Shown here piece by piece: positions 14,880-28,600 of a stretch of DNA of 64,000 bases. Made by a program: the position numbers and the translations under genes. The number at the start of each line of letters is the position of its first letter. Positions within the stretch are counted from its first letter, which is position 1. This DNA is from Pardosa pseudoannulata (lineage: Eukaryota > Arthropoda > Arachnida > Araneae > Lycosidae): positions 51,591,393-51,655,392 of the forward strand of contig CM063501.1 in assembly GCA_032207245.1 (NCBI GenBank), in the 5' to 3' direction. The notes beneath the pieces were generated by a model, which was not told the DNA's origin, made no database searches, and worked only from the letters and a program-made list of their open reading frames with translations.

Positions 14880-16572
14880 CAAGTTATTACTTGTAATATA
14901 TATTATATATAAATTCCACTCTGTTTTGTTTAAACAAAAAATTATTAAAATATTTTTTTAGAATACAATCCCATTATTTGACTATAAATATTCAACAATA
15001 TTTATAAAAATACTTACATAAAAAACTACATCTTTTATATGATAGTTTTCTTCTATTCTCTCAAGGCCATAAAAATTTAAAGTGATAATATAATGTGAGA
15101 AATCAATAAAGCCTAGATGTAAAACTGTAAATTCTTCACATACCTATAGAAAAAAAGAAAAATGTTATAAAAGTTTTCTAAGTACAGTTATTTATTTCTT
15201 AAGCTAGGCATATAGATTATAGATAATCTTACCCATTTATTTTTTTTTAAAAAAAAGGGACATTGATAAATAAACTTACACTTTCAAAGCAGTGAAGCTC
15301 TCTGGTGCGATTATGGTTATGCTGATCTCCAAGAATCACAACAATTTTGTTTTCATCTGATATTCCATGAATAGCAACAGAAACATGGAATGGTTTGTTA
15401 AACCTCTCATCTGTATAAAATAAACATTCAAAAGAAGTAAATTTGACAAATAACATGGCTAAAAGTTTTTTAACAAATAAAAGAGAAATTCTAAACTAAA
15501 AGAAAAATATATTTGCATTGCATTAAAATGAATTGAAAACAACTCAAACACTAAAATAAATATAACATAGTACAAAATAAAAAAAAAATTTTAAAACAAT
15601 TGAACCTTCAATATTAACTACAATAACATAAGATACTGATTTTAAAATTTAATGATTAAAGATATAAAAAAAATTATATATGTTTTGAAAGATAGCAAAC
15701 AGTGTCTTATGATTAATACATCACCTACAATGCTGCAAAACTACTTAATTACAGACTACTTGCAATAATAAATAAAATTGATGTTATATTCTTACTATTA
15801 TAAATTTCAAATAAAATAAATTCTGAATTAATTTCACCCAGCTACAAAATAGAAGGATAAAAATCATATTCTAAAAATTTCCTAATACATTTAACTTTTA
15901 AACAGCCCTATACAAAACATTATGAAATCTGGCTTAAATCTCAAGGACTATTTTGACCCACCAAAACTTTTTCCTCCATACAATACTTGTACTTAATTTT
16001 TTTTATTTATTTTTTCACTGTGCTTAAGTGAATGGGTTTTGCTAACACAATGAATTTTAATAAATAGTATATATCTTAAATGATGGTTACATTTAACAAC
16101 CTTTACACAAAATTAAATATAAAAGTCCTTACTAACTGTAATAAAATCTTTCTTGATCATAGAAATGATTATAAATTCATATAGCAGTGCTACTACTGTA
16201 TTTATTTATAACATTATCTCCTTTCCATTCATTAGCCTTTAGAAAGATCACTATGCAGTGCAAATTTATGTAAATATTCAATACTTTTAGTATTTATTTA
16301 TCCATAATATCACTATGTTGGAAACCACAATAATATGTGTTTAACAAATTATGATTTAGCAATTAGAACATCCTATACGACAAACAATAAATATTGAAGT
16401 TTAGATTATGCTCTTAAAATACAGTTTTATATAACACAGGGTTCAAAATGGCACGTCACTGTTATTCCAGTTATGCTAGAAAGCATTTTAATTCTAATTG
16501 CACCTTAATTTTTTGGGGGGGAAAAGTTAAGGAAAAAGATATAACTTAAAATCATATTTTAATACTTTAAAG

Positions 16573-16619
<47 letters not shown>

Positions 16620-19600
16620 TAAAAGAAAATAAATGCTTATAGCATATGGAATAATGAAAAATTTTTAATATTCATATAAAAATATGAAATGCATACCATC
16701 ACCCTGTTTCAGAATGATTCTTGCTATAACCCATAACTGCTGACTAAATGTTGATAAAGCTGGAGTACGCAAAAGAAATGGGCCAGTCTAGAATCAAAGT
16801 TATTCTCTATCTATAATTCATATCAAAATTTGGGATAAAATTACTTCATAGAATAGATTAAAGATTAATATTAAAAAACAAATACATTGAAAATGACACA
16901 TAAGTTAATACTTAGATAGGGAGAAATATGTTTAAAAGTAAAACATTTTCAAACAGCAATAAATTATAATCAACCAGTAATTAAAAAAATCATATCTTAA
17001 TTTTGTATTATATGAATTACTAAAAGAAATAAAATAAAGGTTACAATTAAAAAGTAAAGGTAAAACTAACATAAGGATACAGTTCATTAATTTTATTAAA
17101 TTACAGTGATAAAAAATTACTAACAGAACAGTAGTTGATCATGCTACTATCAGCTTGGTCATCCTTTCACTACAAAAATTTTTAAGTAAAAATTTCAAAT
17201 TACCAGTATAAAATTCATTTATTAGTAATATATTTTAAAATTACAAAAAAATACATCTGAGTTTTTAAAACTATATTATTCTGATTAGTTTCAAAATGAT
17301 TATTTAGTAAGAGTAACTTTCATGAAGCTTCAATACATAAGTAATTAAAATATAAACCTTTTTTGCTAAAAAAAAAAAAAACATTTTTTTCATTTAGATA
17401 AATTATTTTTTGCTTCTTCCTTATCACATCTACCCGTACATATTAAAAAAACCAATGTATTACAATTCCTATTTCTGGAAAATGAGTAGATTTCTCATGT
17501 GATAGCAAAAAATATTCAACTGATTTATATGGGTTCAGGTTGACATGTGATATGGCCTTTAATCAACTGAAATTTTTTCAATATGATATGAGAAATCCAC
17601 ACATTCTTCCTTAGGTAAAGGAATCATAAACGGAAACTAACGTTTTTTTAATATTTACAAGTTGATGTATGTTAAGCCCTTTAGTTTGCTTTGTTTGTAT
17701 CTCAATATACAACACACGACATTACTTAAATCTTTTTAACTGATTAGTTACTAAACACAGAGATGTTTAATAGTATTTTTACATATTACAAAATTATATG
17801 TAAAAAAGAAACTTAATCATGATTAAAAGTGATTGCATTGTACTTTTAATTGAATGTAGAAAATATTTTAATTATAAATTTTTCCATTTTGATACTCAAA
17901 CATTAACATAACATTTCATTTCCTAGAACAATATCCAACCACAAATTTTTTAGACAATGATAATTAATCAACAATACAAGATTATTATGATTAAAATGAC
18001 TATTTAACAGAAGATAGAACTTTCTCAAGTTCTATTATGATATTTATATTTATTATTATATTAACTTAAAAATAAGATACCATACTACAGATATTTTGTA
18101 AACTTCTCTTTAATATTAACAATCAATATCAGATATAGCATCAACAAAATCTATTAACATATAGGTCATACAAATATTTTAAAGTCATCCTAAATTTACA
18201 ATAAATCATCTTGTTAAAATGAATAAACTCATTACTTCTACCAAATAGTCGCATTTAATAAAGTTAAGCTGCTGCAGTTCTCATCTTATTATATATAAAT
18301 CTACAAATTATGTTTCAACATTAAAAAAAAATTAGTAGGTCTGCACAGAATAAGCGTTGTTTTGATAAACTAAAAAAAGCATGCATATTGTGAACAGTAG
18401 CTACCACTCCTGTTCATCTGGGGTTTTTTTCTAGCAATCTTTACAAAATTAGTATATACAGTGAAACTTCTCTGAACAGCCACCCCTGTATAGCGGCAAC
18501 CCTTCTAAACAGCCAATTTTTCCTGGCATGGATTTTTTGACTCATAGACCTAATGGTAAAATAACCTGTATCAGAGGCTACCTGACCCCATCTAAGCAGC
18601 CACTGAGTGAGATCAACCATTTCATTTTTCAGGAAATTCTACTCACTCTATGCTTTAATTTTGAGCGGAAAAAACTCAAGGTTAGGTTTACGGTAGAATA
18701 TAAGACCCAAGAATAACTTGCAAAGTCCATTCCCATGCCCCCCCCCAACCTGTCTTAGAAAGATTAAATCTGTTATCTCTTTTGTATTCTCCCCACATCC
18801 TTCTAATAGGGAATCCCTATTGCACCATCCACAAAAACTGCGGGAGGAGCTGGACAATCAAGCATTGAAGGTGTCCTAGGGCTTTTGTTTGAAATTCTAA
18901 TTGGTACAGTTAAGAAAGAATTGCACCTCTGTCAGCAAAAATGTCATTCACGTCAGTTTCATTTCATCAGGTGGTCAGTGATCTGAGTTGCAATGATGTC
19001 GAAATGCGTTTTTCTAAATCTCAAGCAGCACATTGAAGTTCTGCGTGAATATGAGACTGGCAAATCAGTAAGAAAGTTAGCTCAATTATTTAATGGTAGA
19101 AGAATGCAAATCAACAAAGCCCTTAAAAAAAAAGAATTTGATTTTGAAGGAGTAGGAAGACTATAGAACAGAAACAAACTGTAGTCTTTTTAAAAAAATG
19201 TACAGAAGCATAAAATAAAGTACTATTTTCTCTTTAGATAAGTTTTAAATTTCATTTTAAATAAGAAATATATGTCAGACTTAAGCATTATAGGAATTAT
19301 CTTATAATAGTAAATAAAATCCTTTGGAGCGGCCATCCTCTCTGAGCAGCCAAATATTCTTAGTACAGTAGGGTGGCCACTTAGAGAGGTTTCACTGCAC
19401 CATTTCATCCTTTTAAAATTTGTTCTCTTCTGGCTATGAAAAACAAAACTTTGTTTTCCTATTGTCATCAATAAAGTTAGAATCCAACTTCAGATAAATT
19501 CCTAATTTACTGACCACAACAGTAAAATTACTGTACATAAAAAAATTAACAGTATAACATATATTGATTTTTTTGCACCCAAAATACAGTTACATTAATT

Positions 19601-22600
19601 ATTGACAGTTCAGATAAATAAGAGAAAAATAAGATTGTTTAAAATGTTATTGTTTAATAAGATAAAATGTTGAAGGATTTTTTTTATTTTAAATATTTAT
19701 AAAAATCAACGTGAATATAAAATTGATATAGAAAATATGACTTTAAATTGATTAAAAACATGTTCAACCGAATCCTATTAAATATTTTCTGCATTTATAT
19801 GTTCAACAGGAATGAAAACATAATATGTTTAGAAGAAAATAGACAACAAACTGAATAATAATACATTGAAAAAATATTGAAAACATTTAAATTTTAATAA
19901 ATCTGTCATATTTTATATAAACAGGTAGCATTAAAACAAAAAAATAGGGGAAAAAGCAAAAGAAAATGTTTGCATTCTCATTTTTTATGAACTCTGATAC
20001 AAACATCACTCAATAATTATAAATTTAAAAAATGAATGGGCAAAGAAAGAAGAAAGGTCATAAAAGAGCAAGCATAAAAAAATAACAAAAATGAAGTCTT
20101 CTCTTTAAATCTCTCCTATTTACCAGTCAAAAGTTGTCATGCAAAATAAATATTTAGAATGACACATTCATTACTTCAAACTTGCATCATGCTCATAAAC
20201 CATGCAAAAATAACCAGATAAATGGCCTTACACATGAAAAACACAAGTTCTAAAAAAATAAAACATCTGCTATTGAATTCCTAAATTTATTTTCTTGTAT
20301 AAAATGAGATACTAAACTATTATGCAAAACACAGAAATATTTATAAATGAGTTTAATTACTTACAGCCATTTGTGACTTGTTAAGTTTTGGAGTAAGGTT
20401 AGTAGCATTAACAGTAACAGTATTAGTAATTGGTGGTCCAGCTAGTCCAATAAACAAAAATAAGCCAAAGCTTGCAAAGAATGCTGAGAAAATCAGAACA
20501 AATTCACGCTTATGCATCGTATACAGCCTCATCTGCACAGACCTTAAAACAGGCAAATACGATGATACAAAAAGTTAATTACTGTAAATAACATAAAGAT
20601 TTCTAAAGATCATGAACAGTGAAAAAGAAGAGAAACAAATATTTTCCTACAACAAAGATCAAGGCATAAAAAGGAGCTTTCTTAGTTTTCTGTTACATCA
20701 TAGTAATTATATTTTAGTAACATTAATAAATATATTATAAGAGTTATAATTCACAGACTTAGCAATCAATAAATGGAATTTGTGGACTTATTGGATGGTA
20801 CAGATTAGCAGTAGGCACACATGAGGTCAAAGAGAGCAGCATTTTGGTTTTATATAATTAATAAAGATCCATACAATATTCATTTAGAATTAAATATATA
20901 AATTCTTTTTAATTTAATGAAATTGTACACAAGTCTTACAAGTCTAAAGTACACAGAAAATATATAATAATTAAATGTAAAAATCTTACAAAATAAGTGC
21001 ATCAAAACTATATTGATAAAATCAAAATATAATTAAATGTAAAATATTTAACTAAAATTTTGTCAAATATTTGAAATTCAGTACAAAATTTGTATAAGCT
21101 AACTGCAGAAGTTTTGTAAGATTATAATTAGTAACCAGTGAATATTCCAATTTTATAAGATTCATCATGGGGCACATACAAAGATTCACACCAACAAGTT
21201 ACAACAAAAATTTTAATTAGATATACTGCATATTTCTATGTATAAGACCAAAATTATTGGAGCTTTTTAAAGACCTAAAGTGGGAGGGAGGTTGGCTTAT
21301 ATACGGGACCATGGAATAGATGTAATACCTAGAGTTTTTTAGAGACTTTTTTGCTGTTGGTGAGAAAAAGTTGCCAAATCGTCAAAAATTAATGAAACAG
21401 TAAATAGAAAAAAAAGGAAATGCATAACAGTGAAAAGTGAATAAAGCTTTTAAAAATTTAGAAATGAGAAAATATAAAAATTTAAAAAGACTCTTATCTG
21501 TGTTATAATCATTACAAAACAACAGTACTTATAATGGTAGCAGACTGGCTCATCTTCTAGTAAACACAATACTGTGTAACCCAGAAGCAATTGATGAATT
21601 GCCAAACATAGCATTTTTTTTTTCTAAGCCGACACTGCTTAAATTTAAAAAAAAGTTACCTTTATATAAGATTGCCAGAATTAAAACTGGTCATTAGTGT
21701 AAGGAATTTGCACCCACGACTTTGTGTGCTCTGAATGACATTGGGAGAATCGCCCCATTTTGACCCCTTCCACGCGGCTTTTCTTAGGAGAAATAAGAAG
21801 CCGGTCGGCAAAGGGGGCTGATAACGTTTTTCGGAGGCACTGGTGGATGTTTTTGCAGGTTCTCGGAGGAGGAGTGTATGCCCTTTTCGGCAGGGCTCAA
21901 GTTTCCAGACACCCCCCCCCCCGAAGAAGGATGGGGGCTGTTGGAGTTCAGCAGAGAGAGGAGGGAGTCGAGATTGGGCCGCGAGCTGAGAACACATCTC
22001 TCTGCGCTGATGTGGAAAGAAAGGACAATGCTCGGTCACTTTAAAAATATTTAGCTGGGACTGGCTCTGAGACTCAATTATGATATGTCATTTTCTTTAA
22101 TTGTTTTTTTTAATGTTGTGTAAATAAATCTTTGTTTCGTCTGTAAGAGGTTTCCGATGAATTATTTTAAAAGTAATGCATCCCAGCGACAGATTAAGAA
22201 CGTACCGGCCCCAGTAAAGTAGGCGGGCAGGTCTCACGCTAAAACCGTAACGCACCGATAGAAAAGAGGGTGCGTTACATATATCGTGGTGTCAGATAGT
22301 GGGGTCTGTCACCTGGATGCGGAAAAAGGAAACGTCGGAAATTTGGAGACTACGGCAAGAAACTGGAGGTATCATCGGCAACTGCGAGAACGACACAGTG
22401 TCCCAGGAGTGAATCATCGGCAACGTCGCGATAGCCCCCTAGATGCGGCAACTGGGACAGAGTTATCGGCTAAGGAGCGCCCAGGATGCAGGAGACAGCG
22501 CCCGGGGAACAGGAGAAGCAATCCCGCTGCGGAGCTGGAGCTGTGTGGAGTACTCCGGAAGCGTGCTGATGAAGGGAAATATGGTTCTACTAGTGTTGAC

Positions 22601-25600
22601 CGTCAGAAAAGGTAGGCGCATGAACTATGTGCTCGTTTTATTCCCTGTTTTTCTCATGCTAAGTTAATTCGGTGCAAAGGGTCGCGCGCGAATTAGGAAA
22701 TGTTTTGTTTGGGATAGGCTTCGCGTTTCTATTGTTGTGTTTATTTTCGTTACTCAGTTCATTATTTCAGTGTGTTTTGCATGTATTTAGTGTTAATGCT
22801 ATATATAAAATGCTAGGCTCTTCAATATCCTGTTTTGCTTGTGTATAATGTTTAATTCTGCTACAGAAGGTATTGTGTGATTTTTTTAAGGGTATTTGCT
22901 CGTGTTGAAGCTTTAGAATTATTCTCAAATAGCTGCGGGGTAGATAAGCATTTTATTATTAAAATGGATGTTCTGATCAGGGCCAGAAAGGCAGATCTTG
23001 TGCAGCTGGCATTAAAGTTTGAAGTTGAAGCTTCTGGGGAGATGGGCAAATTACCACTCATAAAAATCATAAAAGCGGCCGAGGATTTCGACGAGGAAAC
23101 AGCCAAGGTTTTGCTCGAAGGAATTGTGGGAGAAAGGGAGGAGAAGGAACTAAGGATACGCAAAGAGCAGGAGAATTTAAGATTGCAGGAGTTAGAAGTA
23201 CTGCGATTAAAGATTGCTTTGTCGCAAAGGGAGAATGTAAGGGAGCAGGAGGAACGCAAGATACACAGAGAACAAATGAGAGAGCAGGAATTGGCATATT
23301 TACACCAAAAGCTTGAAAGCTTGGAGGCCGAGAAAGATAGGCTGCGGAGGAACGTTGAGGGCGTAGGTCAGAGATCTCTGTTGGGCGACGCAGGACCAAA
23401 TCACGGTAAAATAACCGATAAGGATTTGTGCGAAGAGGCCCGGTTGCCTTCTCAACAAGGGAAAATGCTGAGGGGTTGGTTAGCAGGCTATCAGGGAGAA
23501 TCGGCGCTCTCAAGAAAAACTGAGGAAAGACAGCAAGCTAGGGTTTGTGCGAAGAAAACAGGAGAGAACGATGCAGTTTACAGAAAAACTCAACCCAGTA
23601 AGGGCAAGGAAACGAGGGAAGGAAAGGTTAATAGGGGTTTTCCTCGGGGGGAAGGGTGCGGAGGAACGGCTCATTCGAAGTCTCCCCCCTTCATATGCGA
23701 AGCGAGGCAGGAACCCGATACCCGGAGAATCGCGGAAAAGCAACCGAACAGGGATTTTTCTCAAGAAACGGGAAACAGCGAAAAGGCTATCCCAAGGGCT
23801 CGCCCCAGTGGGAGCAAGGATATCCGTAGGGATTTCTCGGAGGAGACGGGATTGGCAAGACCTAGTTTTTCCCTAACTAGTGAGCCGAGGGTCACTCCGA
23901 GGGGGGAGGAAAGCCTGGTTTCGCTCTCTGAGGGAGAAAAAATGCCTGGGGGTTGCATGGGGGAAAAGGTGCCGGTGAAAGGCGAACTCATCGCATCGGA
24001 GGAAAATTTCAAGGACCAAGAGAGGTGCGCGGAGCCACCGAAATTTTGGAACTTGGGAGATTTTCGAAAGGGGAATTTTCTCTTTTCGGAAAGGTTTTGG
24101 TACCCTAAAGGGAAAGTGAAAGAGGACGTTGGTCAACTAGTTCATCTTGGTTCAATACAGATCGAAGTATTGGGACTCACACTTAATTCCATGTTCGGAG
24201 TACATGGGGGGTTTAAGAGTATATTGGCGAGGTCGGAGGTTTTGTATGAGCGGGAAAGTGGCAATATTTTCAAACCCATTGATCTTCCTAACACTAGAGA
24301 CCATAAATATATATTGTGGTTGGTGGACCAGCATACCAGATGGGCGCAAGAAATACCTTTAGGAAGTTTAACGTTTAAGAACACCTGCGAGGCACCGTTA
24401 AATATCTTTTCAAGTAAGGGATATTCCACAGGTTTAAGGTGCAAAATGCATGGTCCGGAAGAGGTGTCGACAGAGGAGATAGCACGTATGAAACAACCAT
24501 TGGTTTCAAAATTGAGTTGTTTTCCTATAGTGCAATTTGAAATCGAGGGGGAAAAGCGTGGAGAAATTCTTTCCCAAGTCGATCTGTTAATTAGGGAAAG
24601 AAAGGCGAGTAGGAGAAAGAGTGGCCAGATAATGCTGCTACTCGGTTCGGTCAGCGGGGGAAAAACCCACCCCCAGGTAACTGACTTACAGCCCTTAGAA
24701 GAAAAAGAACATCAAATTCCCTTTCGGATAGGCATCGCTCGCGAGAACGAACAAGTTGGGGGGCTAAGGGGGAAAATAGACCTCTTAGTGAACTTCGCGC
24801 CGAATGAGGAGGGGGAAGGAAGTTCCTTGGAGCGTCCGTTTCGTCGCGAGTGTAGCTCCGTAGTTATGGGGGTGACCCGAGAATTTGAGAGCAAAGAGGA
24901 GCGAGTTGAACGGAACAGGGCAGAAAAATGGAAAGGATTGGATTTGGAGTTGAACGGAGAAATGGTTGTGGGGTCCGAAGGCAGAAACAGAAATGTGAGT
25001 CGGGATTGTTCGGAGGGCGGATTCTTCTTTGAAATTGAGGGATCTAAAGACTTTGCGTTTGAGGAAAAGGCGGGGGATACGGCAAGTGTAGCTTTTGGGA
25101 ATTATCGGCTGATAAGGATGCTCATCAAGAGTCAAAGGGATCCTGTTTGCTTTTGCCAACGCAGGTCTAGAATTTTGAAAAGGGTTAAAGGTTTAGTAGT
25201 TTGGTACCCAGTGGATATTTGGATAAGGGACAACGTTTGGAACCAAACGTTGAATTTTAAGGAGATTTTGACATGGTGGGGGAAAGCCAAATTCAAGATG
25301 AAGCTGAATTGTTCATTCTCTCACAAGCCAGGTGCACAAAATCTCGCGGCAAGTGCCATGTCTCGGGTGGTGAGTGAAGCTTAGTTATAACTATTGTTTG
25401 GTGTTTTAATTTTTTTATATATATAAAAAAAGCTTATAATTATCTTAGTATGTGTGCTTCCTCACCGGTTTCGTTAATATTTTTTTGTCAGTACTGTGTT
25501 TGCATAGTGTGTTTGAATTTTCTAAAAATATTTCGATATTGTCTTTATTCTTTTTATGTGCATGTATGTATTGAAATTTAATTTTGATTAGGTTTAAGTT

Positions 25601-28600
25601 GTTTTTTTGTTTTGTGTAATACTTCTTGGCAGATATAAGTTTTTACCTTTGCACCTTATCATGAGAAGGGCGGGGAAAACAGAGTTTCGGTTCTGCTGCC
25701 ACCGTTTTGGTCGTGGGTGGTGTTGAAATTAGGCCCCTTTTTGAGCGCTAATTTCAAGCCAGGGGGGGCATGTAAGGAATTTGCACCCACGACTTTGTGT
25801 GCTCTGAATGACATTGGGAGAATCGCCCCATTTTGACCCCTTCCACGCGGCTTTTCTTAGGAGAAATAAGAAGCCGGTCGGCAAAGGGGGCTAATAACGT
25901 TTTTCGGAGGCACTGGTGGATGTTTTTGCAGGTTCTCGGAGGAGGAGTGTATGCCCTTTTCGGCAGGGCTCAAGTTTCCAGACCCCCCCCCCCCCCCGAA
26001 GAAGGATGGGGGCTGTTGGAGTTCAGCAGAGAGAGGAGGGAGTCGAGATTGGGCCGCGAGCTGAGAACACATCTCTCTGCGCTGATGTGGAAAGAAAGGA
26101 CAATGCTCGGTCACTTTAAAAATATTTAGCTGGGACTGGCTCTGGGACTCAATTATGATATGTCATTTTCTTTAATTGTTTTTTTTAATGTTGTGTAAAT
26201 AAATCTTTGTTTCGTCTGTAAGAGGTTTCCGATGAATTATTTTAAAAGCAATGCATCCCAGCGACAGATTAAGAACGTACCGGCCCCAGTAAAGTAGGCG
26301 GGCAGGTCTCACGCTAAAACCGCAACGCACCGATAGAAAAGAGGGTGCGTTACAATTAGCATTTAAGTAAAAATAACATTGATCACATGGTCTAGCACCG
26401 CAATTATCAAACCATACTCCACAGCAGTAATCTAGATAAGTTAGTGTAAATTGTGAAATTGACTCAGATGTATGAAGTTAATTAAAATTTACAATGTAAG
26501 TAGTCTTTCTTTGCCACATGCTAAGATATGTCCCTGTATTTATCTTGATGTATGACTGATCCTCTACATCTATATTTAAATTGGATGCTGTAACAAAAAA
26601 GGTTTGAGAAGTGTTGGTCTAAAGTTTTAATTTAAAGCAATTTGATTGGAAAAACATATTTAAACATTCTACAAATTGCTTTTTTCACTTTGGCTTACAT
26701 ACGGATTTTGAACTTTGGGTAAATTTTTGTAAGGAAAATCATACCTTCAGCTTATATTCAGAAATATACAGTAATTAGCTTTCTCTGTGGATAGTACAGT
26801 TCTCACTGTATATAATGTGGGCATATTTTGATTCTTGTAAGATTTTCTAAAACTCAATTACTAAATATATCTGTGTTGCATTTAAATGCCTTTCATTTAA
26901 AAAAATTTCAGCTCCCTGGCCACTTTTTCAATAAGAATTATTTCATAAATCAATGATCCATTTACAATAATATCACACAAATATATTTACAACATAAACA
27001 TAAGAGTCACACTGAATTGGACAAACAGCTGCATTTACCCACCACTGGTATATAGGATAAACACATAATGAAAACTATTACTTTTGATAATGTATATAAA
27101 GACCTTTCAATCTATCATTATATTTCAAACATTGAAATTAAAAGGGGAAAATAGTCAAAGATAGAGATGAACAAAGTTTTAATGATTAATTTTTTATATT
27201 GTTTCTTAGAATATGATTTCTTTTTTACATACAATAACCAAGATAAAAATATAATAATAAAACTATAAACAAACTTGCAGTATCAAACTCTTTAATCTGA
27301 AACAAATTATACTGTTAAAGAACTTTTAATGAGTAAAGATTTAAGAATAATAATTATAATTGGTATAACAACTGTCTCTTAAGACACATTTTTTAAAAAT
27401 ATGTAGGTATTCATCAGTTTATTAAAGATTTAAAAAAATGTTTTTGTTACTAATAATGAATCCTGCAAAATACTGCAGTAAACATGGGAAAATTTAATGA
27501 TTCATTATTATTAAAGATCAAAATAAAGTTATTTTCTTTAGAATAAAATAGATAAAATTACATCAAAATATGCATGCTAAATCTTTTGAGCTTCATTAAA
27601 CTGTTTCTCTTTTTTTTTTTCCATTCAAACAAGCAAGCATAAAAATGATTTTTCTTAAGTTTACCTTTACTTGATAATCTTGCAAAAGTCATGATATGAA
27701 TTTTAAACTAAGGGGAAAATATTAAGAGCATAGAATTTAATTGAAATTTTAAAATTCAACATTCACATTATAAATAACAAAGAGTTTATTAAATTATTAA
27801 AAAAAACTCTTTTGAGTAAATAATTTTAAAGTCACAATTACTTTTAGAGTCTTCATCATTTTATTTAGATTTAAAAAATAATAATAAAGACTGTGTTCAT
27901 ATGCTATTTAAAGTAAATGTCAAGGGGGAAAAATTCTTCTTTCCAATTTTCTCTAACAAAATTCAGCTTTTTCCTAAGAACAAGCAACAATATATTATGA
28001 GAATATTTTTACAAACCTTTTTAACTTTTTAGCGAGTTTATCTTATTATATGCTATCAATTAAAAATTAAATAAAACACAAATTGAGTTAGTAGAAGAAA
28101 TACAAGTTTATTCAAAGAAGCTGAAATAACTTATTCAATCAAAATAATAGATGGAGGGTATAATCTTTTAAGGATTTCTGCAATACATGTATTTAAATAG
28201 CATATCAGAAAATTAGTGCTGTCCTTGAACATTTAACTGACAAAAAGTTTAGTTTGTAATTTTAAGTAGTTTTAATCATGTAAACACATAGAAACTGCTT
28301 AAAATTAAATTTAACTATTCATTCTACTTTTATATCTTACTAATATTCTATACCATAACATCATATTTTAATAGGTTTACAGTGAAACCTAGAGATCACC
28401 GACTAGACAATAAAAAATCAGTCTTTCTAAGAGGTGGTCTCCTAACAGTAATAGTTGAAAGAGCAAAGTTTTTTGTAAAAACATACAATGAAAATTTATT
28501 ATTGAAATTTTTATTATATTTCCAGTTTATAAAGCTCTAAAGAAGGAAACTAATAGAAATTTGCTTTGATTTTAAGAATTTAAACTTTTTTATTTAGTTA

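Larger units (their letters stand above)
21698..26354 (+). mobile_element. LTR retrotransposon, recent, non-autonomous-looking, in TMEM181 intron 1
   Basis: Two direct LTRs (21698-22279 and 25771-26354) start TGTAAGG and end TTACA. Perfect 5-bp target duplications ATTAG lie at 21693-21697 and 26355-26359. A possible primer-binding site starts TGGTGTCAG at 22287, and a G-rich polypurine tract (GGGGGGGCA) abuts the right LTR. One long ORF fills the interior. Composition is much richer in G+C than the host intron. It is inserted antisense to TMEM181. The TG..CA ends and 5-bp duplication suit a Ty3/gypsy-like element, but no intact pol domains confirm this. Confidence 0.93.

Noticed and set aside
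14770..14961. ORF rich in alternating Ile and Tyr
   Set aside because: It is a translation of the (TA)n microsatellite. The same applies to the ORF at 49808-50083.
21662..22039. ORFs within the LTRs on both strands
   Set aside because: They lie in LTR sequence, occur in both copies and are interrupted differently by the poly-C tract; no protein family features.
22877..22963. Upstream extension of the LTR element ORF
   Set aside because: The open frame begins at a GTG. The first ATG is at 22964, where recognisable gag-like sequence starts.
23067..25159. Minus-strand ORFs of 60-148 codons opposite the long retroelement ORF
   Set aside because: Shadows of the plus-strand coding frame caused by its biased composition.
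28380..28440. CAGTGAAACC terminus as a complete Tigger element
   Set aside because: No matching inverted end could be found nearby, so only a possible single end was mentioned.
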